DNA of 64,000 nucleotides, taken from assembly GCA_023053545.1 (NCBI GenBank), contig JAKZAN010000164.1, positions 1-64,000 of the forward strand, written 5' to 3'. Below, in pieces: positions 35,794 to 46,703 of the stretch. The first letter of the stretch is position 1. The number at the start of each line of letters is the position of its first letter. The stretch comes from Lepidurus packardi (taxonomy: Eukaryota > Arthropoda > Branchiopoda > Notostraca > Triopsidae). Both the position numbers and the translations under genes were made by a program. Under the pieces are notes generated by a model. The model was not told where the DNA came from and ran no database searches. It worked only from the letters and a program-made list of their open reading frames with translations.

Positions 35794-37818
35794 TCACTTG
35801 TTGTTGTTACTGCTTCCCTTTAAATTCTTTGTCAAGGTCTCCAGTTTGTTGTTCAGGCAAGTTATCCTGTACTGTTGCTGTAGCATTTTGCTTGCCAAAA
35901 TATTAACCATATCTTTTCTCTTTAGCAACTAAAACTCTAGCATCAGTACCTCAAACTTAGATCCCAACAGCTCGATCTTTTGTACGGCCACTTGGAACTG
36001 AAGCGGTCTGACCTTCTCAACTTGCTCCTTAGGGATAGTGCTGATTCGCGAGACAAACCTGGGTGCTTGGCTAAGTTTGATTTAGGAGTCTCCTTCACTG
36101 ATCTTGAAGAGAGTCTTTTTGGTGGCGAGCTTTGGTGGGGATTTTATAAGAATCCCAGGTTTCAGCCTGGCATTAGGACTGAGTTTGGGTGTGATAAAAG
36201 GCGACAGGGCTGGGGACTTGAGCATGATATTAATTTCATCTTTTTCATCCTTATAATCGGAATTGGCACTCAGATTGACTTGGGAGTTACTCTGACTTGT
36301 ATTATTTTTCTGTGACGACGACAGTTCTGACAGAGATTTAGGGTTGTTGCCCATCTTTGCGACTTCTTCCCTTTTTGTATTCGTTATCTTGTGACACACA
36401 GGACAAGGTATCTTGATTTAGCGCAGAAATTCTTTAAGGTCTTCGTACCTGCCCTGGCTGATGACCATGTTGCAGAGTACGCCTGGTATCATGTTATTGG
36501 CTACGCTGACCATGTAGAATAGAAGACCATAGTATATCATCTGTATCCATCCTGAGTACGGACCCAGTGCAATAAAATTCTCGTAAATTCCATACTGGTA
36601 GTTGTTGAAAAGATACTCGAAGAAAGCCAGTCGGACACTCTAGTACTTGCGAGTCTCTGTAAATAAGACCATGCTGAAAAACACGAAACCCGAAAGCACA
36701 AGGTACACGTTCAGGTAGATTATCAGGATCACAGGCACGACTTGACGGAATAGGTAGCTGATCAGATAGGGATTGTCAGTGTACTACAGGTACCTATTGA
36801 GCTGCACCCACGCAAACATGCAAGTCATTCCAATCGACGAAAACATGCAACCCAGATTCAGGAACACGATGCAAATGTTCCACAGGCCGAACAGGTTAAG
36901 CTTCTCACTGAAGGCAAGTTAAGCGAAGGGCAGTCCGCTGCACACACCTTAAATAGGCAGAGGAGCGAGGGAATAGAGTTCATATCTTCGGTATATATTG
37001 AAGATGTTGACTATGATCAGAAGAGAGTTAAGCAAAAGCGCTATTCGAGGAGCATGTGTATCGGTGTCATGGTTATTAGGTATTTTTCTGATCTGTAGGT
37101 TCGTGTGTTCGGAGTCGGGATCAGGAGGCAGAGTTTGGTTATGGAGTGGACTGTAGAGTCTTTATGCTTCATTTCGGATAACCTTGACGTCGAGTTTGAT
37201 CATCATCATGAATTTCTGCTTGAGTTCCATCTTGATGTTGGCTTCGACATCCCTGCCATCAGTAGTCATGTTATGTATTTTGAAAACTATGCGCACCACA
37301 GCAACATCAGTCAAAAAAGATTTGATTCCTTATGCGAAGAAACCTGATTCCTGCAGTTACTCAAGTGTCATGCAGAAAATATCAACGGATCCGTTCCTGA
37401 AGGCTCTGCTGACGGTGTGGTTCGTGGTCAAAAGCGACTCTTACTCGATATTCTTGAAGCCAATCTAGTTGAGAGCTACCATAGTATCAAGGGTGCGGGT
37501 CAGGAAATCTTGCATCTGCTGGAGGGTGTGATACTCCTGTGTGCGCCAGGAGTTGACAGTGTAGCCTTCGTAGATGTCGAAGAAGTCATGTTCGAGGAAG
37601 TGGTAGTTAAAGAAGTCCTGGATCTCTCGATCGTGAGTATAGGTGGAATAGGAGAGTACGACGGTGTGGTAAGAAACAGTGATGATAAGAACAGCAGTGA
37701 GGAAGAGTTCGAAGGGAAATCGGTTCTGCTTGGTGTACTTCTTCAGGGGGGAATAGTTGAGTTCATTGAGGAGGTCTTTATGGGCTTTGTTGATGCGGAG
37801 CTGCTAGGGCTGGTGCAT
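35794..37818 (-). CDS. mucolipin-like (TRPML/PKD2 family) cation channel
   Basis: 674 aa, single exon, 675 codons. A first transmembrane helix lies near residue 35 (FLTAVLIITVSYHTVVL). A large lumenal domain follows with VAVVRIVFKIHN and FMMMIKLDV strands, as in the mucolipin lumenal domain. Then five hydrophobic segments, including FAWVQLNRYLEYT..LFRQVVPVILIIYLN, which parallels the S4-S5 of TRPML (WLGVIRYLGF..LPNVIRFCC). A C-terminal Lys/Ser-rich tail ends in a coiled coil. Mucolipins release Ca2+ from lysosomes. The pore-loop region here (YLFNNYQYG) has no NGDD filter, so ion selectivity may differ. Confidence 0.65.
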
Positions 37819-38268
37819 CAATTAAGTAAGCGATGGCGAAGGGATTAAATATTGCTTGGGAGTATAAAGACATGTGATAACACCCCTAAACTCTAATGAG
37901 AAGTAAAAGGACATGCTGGGCTAATATATATCTTAGGATGTTGGAACGTCCGAAGTTAATAGCTTATTGTTCTCATTACAATCCCCTTTGTTTGCTTATC
38001 CCGATGAGCACCCAACTCTCTTCCCTCTAATAATATTCTCAACCCTGATAAAGCACAAATAAAAATATTTGAATACATTGTTGGGGTTTGGATCATTGGA
38101 GCAAAAACGACAAAAGCTAGAAATTAACTCCTCCCTCTTCCACCCCTACCCTTTTTAATCAATACAGATCATAGCCAAAGTCGTCATTCGTTTCCAACAT
38201 TTCAGAAGGCTTAAATTTTTAGACACTCTTATCACCAACTACTTACTCCCATCTTTCCCAAAAACATC
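37819..38268. other. intergenic, divergent promoters
   Basis: 450 bp AT-rich gap between two divergent starts. Pyrimidine-rich tract at 38130-38160 upstream of the acyl-CoA oxidase ATG. No ORF. Confidence 0.45.
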
Positions 38269-40338
38269 ATGGCCAATCGTCTCCACTTCATTGCCCAGCA
38301 GATATCTACGCCTGAGCATGACTCCATCCCTCCCATCGAAAGAGTCAGGAATCTCTCCCTCATCGACCACAAGACTCTCAAAGAGATGGCCTACGGACCC
38401 AACTACTCATACAAAGACCGTACATATGACCTTATGATCAAGAACAAACAGTTGTTCACACATCACTTCCTCAACGAACACGACCGCAAGACACAGCGAT
38501 TCAACTCTGCTAAACAGCTTATCTTTTTTATCAAGAATAGCTTCCAAACCTACTACTAATTCCTTAAAAATCCTAACATCACCACTGTTTCTGCCAGTGC
38601 TCTCCAGTCCTTTGACCTTGGCGTCTCTGTCAAATATGGAGTCCATCAATTCCTCTACTCAAAAACAATAGCCTCTCTCGGCAGGAAGGAACAGCAAGTT
38701 TATTGTGAAAGAGCCTGGGAAGCCCTAGACATTGGGTGTTTCTGTTTGACTGAGCTCACACACGGAAGTAATGTGAAAGGTATCCAAACTGAGGCTCATT
38801 ACGATCATGCCACTCGAAGCTTCATAATCCATACTCCGAGTCGCGACGCTATGAAATTTTGGATTGGTGCTGCAGCTAATATGGCCAACATGGCTGTAGT
38901 CTGGGCACAGCTCTACGTCGATGGGCAGTGTCGTGGCGTGCACACTTACATTGTTGCTCTGCGGGACCCCAAGACCCACGATACTCTGCCAGGTATCCTG
39001 ATTGGCGACTGTGGCCCAAAAAACGGAAACAATTCTATCGATAATGGATTCGTAATGTTTGACAAAGTTAGGATTCCAGTCGAGAACCAACTCAACAAAA
39101 TATCTGGCGTTGATGAGAAAGGACAGTATTACTCCATTATAGCCTCGGAGGAGAAGAGATTCGGACTACAACTCGGAGCACTCTCAGGAGGGAGGGTCCA
39201 CATTAGTTACAGCAGTGGCAATGTCTGTTTTTCTGCTCTCGCAATTGCAGTCAGGTACTGTCTCAACAGGAGACAGTTCACTCCTCCAAAAGGCACCACC
39301 GAGATTCTTCTATTTGACTACCCTCTGACCCGCTTCAGACTTATGCCGCTCCTCGCCCAATCAGTAGTGTACCAGATAGCCTCGTCTGAAATTATGTGCA
39401 GATTCGATTCCAACGTTAGCAAGCTACTTGACCCCAAAAATAAACTGATGGCTGAACTCCATGCCATTTCCTCGACTGTCAAACCCAAATGTTCTTGGTT
39501 CCAACTTCAAGTGGTGAGTGAATGTCGTCACATGCTGGGAGGACATGGATATAGTGCCTTCAGCAAGCTTGGCACGTTGTACAACGACAACGATGTCAAT
39601 GTGACTTGGGAAGGAGACAACAATGTGTTACTGCAGCAGGCTGCCAAGTATGTGCTGGATAGTTACAAGAAGATCATGAAGGGTAAGACACTAGAGGCAT
39701 AGACTCTAACGTTTCTTCAAGAGGTAAATTATTTTTTGAAATTCTGATTCTTAATTTCATAGTCTATCGATATTGAACCGTTGAATGAGCTGAACATGCA
39801 TTGCATCATCTATCTAGAAAAGGTGTTGAAAGATAGGATTTCGCGTAAACTCCAAGAAACGATCGTACACCTGTCATAGCTCTCTGAAAAGGGCATGCCT
39901 TCTTACGATATTTGGAACAGTAGCCAGCCTTTTTATCTCTCCCAGGTGGGTTTGTACTATGGAGACTTGTACATGATCCAAGCAGTCAAGAGGAGTTTGG
40001 AAAGTACTAGCCACGAGGGTACTAAGAAGGTCGTTATGTAATGTGTGAAACTCTGGGTGTGGAGAATGTTGGAAAGTGATGGAGATGCCAATGCGGAACA
40101 GAGGAAGTTATTGCGCAAGGAAATCATGAGGGTTTGCGACGTGCTGGCAGACCAGGCTGTGGGTGTCCTTGACGCATTAGCGCCACCTGCGTAGATCATT
40201 GGGTCGCCTTTCGCGGACCCTCACAGCGACGGAATGAAGAAATACTTGAACCTGCTGTACTCAGGAAAAGACTCATTCCGTAAGGTAGAGTGGCACTCAG
40301 TGATGACAGAGAAAGACAAGCCAGAGAAGAGAGTGTGA
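38269..40338 (+). CDS. ACOX: acyl-CoA oxidase
   Basis: 676 aa in two exons with a 39-nt intron (39724-39762). Peroxisomal first step of fatty acid beta-oxidation: oxidises acyl-CoA and passes electrons to O2, making H2O2. Landmarks in family order: FCLTELTHGSNVKGIQT (FAD-binding), WIGAAANMA, PGILIGDCGPKNG, RGPFGLQLGAL-type block (EEKRFGLQLGALSGGR), GGHGYS, WEGDNNVLLQQAAKYVL, and a C-terminal DALAPPAEIIGSPF. Length fits ACOX (about 660-700 aa). The last residues (KPEKRV) are not a clear PTS1, so peroxisomal targeting is inferred. Few reassigned codons in the catalytic part. Confidence 0.92.
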
Positions 40339-40469
40339 TGTGTTTTAAGGAAAGTATTGTACGTGCTTATTTAATTATGATAGAGCAGAAGCTAATGAAA
40401 AGATCAAATATCTCCCTCTCTCACATATTGTGAAAATCTGAAATCTTTATTATATCATACACCAGGGTT

Positions 40470-41322
40470 TCAGGTATGCATATTCAGGACTTCCATCCGG
40501 ATCTTATCAATCACTGTGTCCAGAAGTCGGCCCAGACAGAACTCATTTTCTTTGCGAGATTCACGCTCCCTCTTTAGCTTGTGCTGCAGTTCTACTACTA
40601 CCATTTTGATGTAGCTGATCAGCTCCTCTTCCTCTTGCTCCCGTATCCTCGTCTCTGCCTTGATCAGCTACCGCAGTTCGTTGATCTGTTCAGTGAACTG
40701 TCCCATTATCTTCTCCTCTATTTCCTCTCTAATCATCTTCTGCTTCTTGATCTCCTTCAACAGCTTGGGTCCTTCTACGTCAAACAACTCATGCAACCTG
40801 GTAAGGGTGAGTTAGTTGGCCCGACATTCCCTGCTGTACTATGCAGTCAGTTTGTCATGATAGTTGCGCACCTTGTCCCTAATGAGTTTTTCTGCTTGTT
40901 CCTGCTGCTTTTCGAACTTCGCGATGGTTGTCCGCACGACCGTTTCTAGTCTTTCGCATTGCTGATCGGTACTTTCCTCTGATTGTGCAATATAATTGGG
41001 TAAAATACTAGGGGTACTGGCAGTCTGTATTTTCTATTGTTGCTGTCGGATGTATTTGCGGATGTCTTCCAGCTTTTTGGTGATCTACGCAGTATTGGTC
41101 TCCTTGGATGCCTCGATGGAGTCCAGGACACTTTCGAACTTCGAAACATACTCCATGGTCTGCCTGAACTTGATCATTTTTTACTACTCTGAGAGTTTCT
41201 GCAGCCAACAAGACATGGTTATTCAAAGGATGTACATTGAGGGCCTGCAAACGTTCGAAGACGCTCCCGATACGGTGTTCGTAGTCTTTAGCATCAGGGT
41301 CCGAGGTTTCTTTGATGTTCAT
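40470..41322 (-). CDS. SF-assemblin/beta-giardin-like coiled-coil protein
   Basis: 267 aa, one 49-nt intron (41187-41235), exactly 268 codons. Short N-terminus, then a near-continuous coiled coil (RLQALNEEKMIKFRQTM, KFEKQQEQAEKLIRDK, LLKEIKKQKMIREEIEEK). C-terminal RERESRKENEFCLGRLLDT resembles the end of striated-fibre assemblin. Such proteins form basal-body-associated fibres in ciliates. Start at the first ATG in frame after the upstream open region. Head-to-head with the next gene. Confidence 0.7.
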
Positions 41323-41450
41323 ATTTGTTATTAAGGGTCGCAGGCCAATGGTCGCAAGTGAGATCTCAATATTTGCTCGATAGTATTTGGATTTTCCTTT
41401 GGCTCTCACGATTAGGTATTCTTTAAAGTACCTAACATTCCATTAGCAAA

Positions 41451-43255
41451 ATGAGCATCGTTTCCTGCACTGAATGGCTCCTTTTCCATCTCTGGAAAAG
41501 GGAACAGACTCCCTGGTTTGAGTACCCTTCTGTCTCCATCCCTGATACTATCGTCTTTCGCTGGGGCCAGCCTCATGCCTGGTATATTTTTAACCCTAAA
41601 AATCCTGCCCAGCCTATTGTCAGAAAGACCCATGAACAGATCACTACGAAAGAGATTTTGTAGCGTTTTTGCAGCGGCAAAACAGGCCTGAGCGTGAGCA
41701 TGCGCAGTATAAACCCATAAGCATCGGGAAAGGAACAGGTAATGTTCGACTACCACGACCGGGAGTCTCTGAAGAAACTACTACACACGCGTGAAAATAG
41801 CTAAAACTGCTTATGTAAACTTAACATTTGCTTGACAACTTGAATCATATTGAAAATTGCTAGCTACTAAACTCTACAGTGCAAAAATTTGTCGATCCCA
41901 CTTCTACCAGCAACTATGTCCTGAAGGTTGAATGGAGTCTCAAACTGTGTGTAGTCACCAAAATCGTTAACAACCATAAATATGCCCCTTCTGCTCACCC
42001 TAATAACCGTGCATTAGCAACTCTGGAAGGCTCGATTGCTGACGTCCATGATGAACTTCTACCCAGCTCTTCGATCCAACGAGATGCTGAAGACCTGACT
42101 AACAATATCATAAGTTATCTGAAAGTAGTCAGCAATGGTAGTATCGATCCACGGCATCTGATTCTCTACTTCAAACTATCAAAAAACAAGGTGCTTTAGT
42201 TACTCTACTGCTCGGATGTGCGACTCGAGTAAAAGTCGAACATACCCCGTAAGATGAAATCCCGAGTGGCTTCGATTAAAAGTGAATTCGTAGTCAGCCA
42301 AAACAAACACTTTGCTGACACTAGTCTCTATGAAGAAAAACCCGATGATCACTTCGAATATCAGTAACCCAAAACCTACTGTGCTAATTGTAACTTGAAG
42401 AGCAACTTGCTTACTAATACTAATATGCTCCATGTAGTTCGATCCCACAAGTATGGGGCCCTACTCAATTCCCACACACGCGTGTCTCCACAATTCAGGG
42501 CACTTCAGGAAAAATTCCGGCAAGAGAGGCTTGAAGCACAACCCCAACACTTCTAAGACATCCATGAAGAGGTTAAGTGGCTGTGTGGTCAACTGTAGAT
42601 AGAGCAAAACTATCGTCTTTTCCAATAAATGGAACAGATCCCAACTCTCGTGGTTAAAGTCTCAGGGCGCATGGACCTGAAGAGATACCAGAGGCTGATG
42701 CATAACAAAAAATGGATGGAGTCAGAGGTTCAGCTGTGTGACGACTGCTATACTCTGGTAACCAGCTATATCTTTCTGTCTAACTTACTAAAACGACAAC
42801 ACTTGAGTAAGTCTATCGACCCCGAAACGTTTCGGAGTATGGAGGAAGAAGTACCCAAAGCCATAACATTGAGTAATTGGCAGAAAAATAACAATATCGA
42901 TTACCTGAAACGAGAAGTGCGCCACAGAAAGACACAGAAGCCAACGGATGGACTTCCTCACAGAACATAAAAACAGAGGGTATTTAAGATCAGCCTTGTG
43001 CCACGGTGCTATGAATAGCGCCGTCCCGAAAATCTATTCAAGGAAAAGGAAGAGGTTTGTTAGAAGCAGGCAAAGGTTGACTAAATCGGAGCAGGGGTGG
43101 TAAAGTATAGTGTGAAGAGGGTTTACCGACCGGGAAAGAACCTTAAATCAATGAAGAAAGAAAGCATTAGGACTGAAGAGTGGAGTTCGCATGCCTGCGC
43201 ATTAAATTTCTTGCAGAATGTGAAGGAAATCTGCGAATAGTTGAGGGAAGTCTGA
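41451..43255 (+). CDS. hypothetical protein with Cys pairs, 579 aa
   Basis: Two exons joined by a 65-nt intron (41815-41879, branch-like CTAAACTC, acceptor CTACAG); total 580 codons. The N-terminal 120 residues are beta-like, the middle helical with CANCN, and later QLCDDCYTLV gives a second Cys pair, which could bind zinc. C-terminus basic. I recognise no family. TGA at 43253-43255. Confidence 0.6.
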
Positions 43256-43485
43256 TGATGTTATTCTCACAGGAGTCGATGGGGTAGCCTTTATTTGTAC
43301 TTTACGGTTGTTTCAAAGATAAATCACAACGTATGGAATCTAAATTAGTTTTAAGTAACTTCAATTCAATACTCCTATCATCCCCCGATTTGTCTATTGT
43401 TGCATTTTTGTCATGCCCACTACGTTATAAATCTCTCTCTCTCCACCTGATTATAATTCATATTTTATACCCAGAAATTTATATC

Positions 43486-43884
43486 ATGAACAAGTTCATC
43501 CTCGTTGCCCTCCTCCTTACCATCGCCTTCGCCGATTTCTGTGGCGGTAACTGCCCCTCCGGCAAGTGCCCCACCTGTTATTGCGGAACCACCAAGAACG
43601 TCCTTGACATCGCCACCTGGTGCGGAAAGCACTCATGGAACCAGGCATGCTGCAAGTGCATCGTCAGCCACGAGAGCGGAGGAAATGCTAACGCCCTCAA
43701 CTACAACACCAACGCCTCCACTGATGTCGGTCTCTGGCAGATCAACACCGTCAACTGGGCTTCTTGCTCCAGCGGCAAAGCTCCTTGCGACCCCTCTGTC
43801 AATCTCGGCTGCGCCATCAAGGTGTACGATTGGGGAGGATCTACCTGGAAGCTCTGGTCGACCCACACCACCTGTGGCTGCTGA
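43486..43884 (+). CDS. secreted lysozyme-like protein
   Basis: 132 aa, single exon, no in-frame TAA/TAG. A strong signal peptide (MNKFILVALLLTIAFA) precedes a Cys-rich mature domain (about 14 Cys). The central motif CIVSHESGGNANALNYN, then DVGLWQIN and NW matches the lysozyme/transglycosylase-like fold, with the Glu of SHESGG in the catalytic position. Probably a digestive or antibacterial enzyme of food vacuoles, as expected for a bacterivore. Codons are strongly C/G-ending, suggesting high expression. An upstream in-frame extension from 43333 is AT-rich and rejected. Confidence 0.8.
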   Translation: MNKFILVALLLTIAFADFCGGNCPSGKCPTCYCGTTKNVLDIATWCGKHSWNQACCKCIVSHESGGNANALNYNTNASTDVGLWQINTVNWASCSSGKAPCDPSVNLGCAIKVYDWGGSTWKLWSTHTTCGC

Positions 43885-44340
43885 TGGCTTAGCTTTTATT
43901 TGGTTTTATTTCAAATCCAAGTATTCAGTCGTAGTTGTTTCAATACTATATGTGGGGATGTTGTAAATAATTTAGCCCGTAAGTCTTCTCGACTCTTCGT
44001 TAGGACTTTCAAAGACTAACGAAGCATAATCATTCAGCCATTTAGTAGATAGTTTCATATCTATTGTAGATGAGAGGCTGTCCCTCCAACCTATAAGATC
44101 TCATGCGTTCATATCCCCATTAACAAGAATAGTTATTAGACTTGAGTCGTGATAACTAAGGGAAAGATCCTGCATATTCCTTACAATAGTCGATCAGGGG
44201 ATATTCATTTGATATAATCTTTGTGTTCCTCGCTGATAGCCACATTAGATCTGTTTTTCTTGCCTGCCAGCCGATCCCACAGTCTACATTTCTAATTAAA
44301 TCTAAAGGTCGACCACTTATTTGTACCCACACTTCGACCC
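43885..44340. other. intergenic, no gene supported
   Basis: About 450 bp AT-rich gap. The nearby sequence around 43990-44030 contains an imperfect inverted repeat (CTTCTCGACTCTTCGTTAGG.. and GACTAACGAAGC) that could be a small hairpin or terminator. No ORF with protein-like composition. Confidence 0.35.
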
Positions 44341-46128
44341 ATGGGTGCGGCCCAGCTCAAATAATACAAACTCACACAGCCTATGGTGGTTCTTTGCGGC
44401 TCTTACTCCTTCATCAAGATGTCGGAAGGAATTCACCCTTCGACCAAAAAACCCATCACAGTTTTCATCATCAAAAAGCCCCATAAACTAGTCAATCCAG
44501 CCGTAGAATCAGAATTCCCTACCTTTTCCGAAATCAAAGAACACTAGCATTGCACCATCGCTGTTTCCAACGAGTGCGCCAAGCCCCTATTCACTGTCTG
44601 TGACTAATAACAAAAGTAACTTTGGTACAGGCTTGTCCTCAAGGTCATGGTGGAAAAACCTGCAGAGCTTCATCGATACATCGTCAGTTGCGGCCGCATC
44701 AAGCTCTGGTGCGAGGATAGTCGATCCTTTGAATCACTAGCCCCTTAGGAAACAGATAACACTCATAATAGCCATAACAATACTTCGGTAACTGCAGACT
44801 CCAAGGTTTTTTGTGCAGCTGTTGCTTTCATCAATTACCTTTGCTACACTGCTGATAAATCGAAGTATGGCCTGTTCGAGCCCAAGAACAGGGAGGAGTA
44901 TGAAAGTACAGTCAGGGATCTGCTAATCAGGGTCGAGACGACAGACTTCTGGCATACTCTCAACCCTGAACTCAAAGGTCTGCTTAGTAGAATGCTCCAG
45001 CCAAATATCCAGGATCGCATCACCTATCACGAGATCAAACAGTCTAGTTACTTGAATTCTCGGGTGGTGCTTATGTACTATGATCTGTCCCAACTGTTCA
45101 GCTTCTCAGCCCCAAAACAGCTTTAGTTCCTGAAGGTTTTGGAGCGAAATATGCACATGTTTGATACCAAAGTCTTAAAGCGATTTGTTATCCCGATGCT
45201 TTCTCGGTACCTGATCAAGAAGGATGTAGCTCACATGGCATCACTCTGTCTCGTATAGGCCCTCAACCGGTGCAGTCTAATAGAGACAGAGTACTTCTAA
45301 GAATTCGTGCATTTTCCCCTGGTACAGGCTCTGAAAAGTAGCCCTTCTGCGAACATGGTCTACGCATTACTCCTGAAGGCTGAGTTCTGGAACAGCTACA
45401 TGTAGACAAAGCAGTTCGAGACATACTTTTCGCCCATGATACTGAAGGCGTTCGAATCCAAAAATTCAAAAATGGTGGACATCGCAATTGAGAAGTCTGG
45501 TTATTTCTTTTCACGACTATCTGATTCCTCCTCGAAAACCGAGCTATAATCCCACTTGCTGGTCGTACTCTCTCATCTCAATGAGTAGTCTTTGCGTCTC
45601 AAGGCTCTCAAGTCAATCTACAACTTGATCCTCGGTTAACGAATCACCAACCGAGACAAAATACTCAAAATAATGCTGACACTCTAGAGTACCCATGAGG
45701 AAACCAACCTCCATTGTCTCAAAATATTGGAGACCTTAGTGAAATTTCATCCCCCATTAGAGGCACTCAGTTTACTGGCTAGTTGTCTGGGTAGGCATAT
45801 GAGCAAACCTGTCTCACATGATCACTTCGGCTTTGCTTAGTAAATCTATGGGAACATCCTTCAAAGAGTATCAAGTTAGTTCAGATAAAACTTTAATACT
45901 GGGGGCCCGGAGTACAAATATAAGGATAATGACTATTTCCGGTCCTTCAAAAATAACAGCGCCGAGGAGGCCCTATTTGAGGCACTGCACGCCAACCCTC
46001 AGGATGTGGAGGCCCATGAAGGAGAGTTCGGATATCTTTGGAAAAATGAAGGGGAGGCTGAGGAGTAGTAGTCCGAGTACCAGATGTCGCAGCACTTCGG
46101 CAACCCGTAACAAGTGCCTTACAACTGA
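44341..46128 (+). CDS. SCYL2: SCYL2-like pseudokinase
   Basis: 595 aa, single exon, 596 codons. The N-terminus aligns with the SCYL2 N-lobe (LKEYKLTQP, then PITVFIIKK like EVAVFVFDKK). After about residue 80 the kinase C-lobe is reduced and shows no HRD or DFG motif. The following HEAT-repeat region matches SCYL2 well: LLSRMLQPNIQDRIT, YYDLSQLFSFSAPKQLEFL and KVLKRFVIPMLSRYL. The acidic C-terminus includes two adjacent TAGs (46070-46075) inside an E-run. SCYL2/CVAK104 binds clathrin and acts in endosomal sorting (family knowledge). Catalytically inactive by inspection. Confidence 0.75.
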
Positions 46129-46253
46129 GTTCCTCAAGATTGATCTATACTAACCTAACCATGTACACTGACTAAATTTTAATATAGCGAGGTGATCATG
46201 ACTCAGTTATATTCTGTCTTCATAATTTATTCAAGAAAAATAACATAAAGGAC

Positions 46254-46601
46254 ATGTCGTAGGCCCCCCTGCAGCGCTACATCAAACTCAGCCAAAAGGG
46301 ATAATAATAGCATAAGAAACTCATCATTTCCTGCTTCAGAACCTTTTTGTTCTGGTTCTTCGTTGGCAATGCTACTGGCTACACCCTCACAACTATCTTG
46401 CCCCTGGTCGCCAGAAAAACCCCTTCCCTCAAAATGACCAAGTACAAGCGCTACGGCTTCTTTATACCTATGCTCGGTTTTACGTACCACGGCTATAAAA
46501 CCTGCAAGTTCCAGAAGAAGCGAGGAGAACGTGCAATCTCTAAAGACCCAGAATGCATAATTCAATAGGAAATCAACGAGACCTCTAGCTAGACCCAATG
46601 A
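46254..46601 (+). CDS. small membrane protein, 115 aa
   Basis: Single exon, 116 codons. Contains a run of TAA TAA TAG (46302-46310) that must be read through as three sense codons. One strong hydrophobic segment (FLFWFFVGNATGYTLTT) and a weaker one (YGFFIPMLGFTYHGY), then a basic, Glu-rich tail. Family unknown; possibly a mitochondrial or ER protein. Confidence 0.6.
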
Positions 46602-46703
46602 CCTTATACCTGTATATAACAACATCAGCAACAACCAACTCATAAGCATTGATAACTGTTCGGCAAATAATTGCTGCATGCATTACGCGTAATTGGATGG
46701 GTA

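Noticed and set aside
43505..43966. 153-codon ORF overlapping the lysozyme gene
   Set aside because: It is another frame of the same C-rich coding sequence; Ala/Ser/Thr/Pro composition is an artefact.
43980..44030. Structured RNA gene
   Set aside because: Only an imperfect inverted repeat was seen; no tRNA or snRNA signature.
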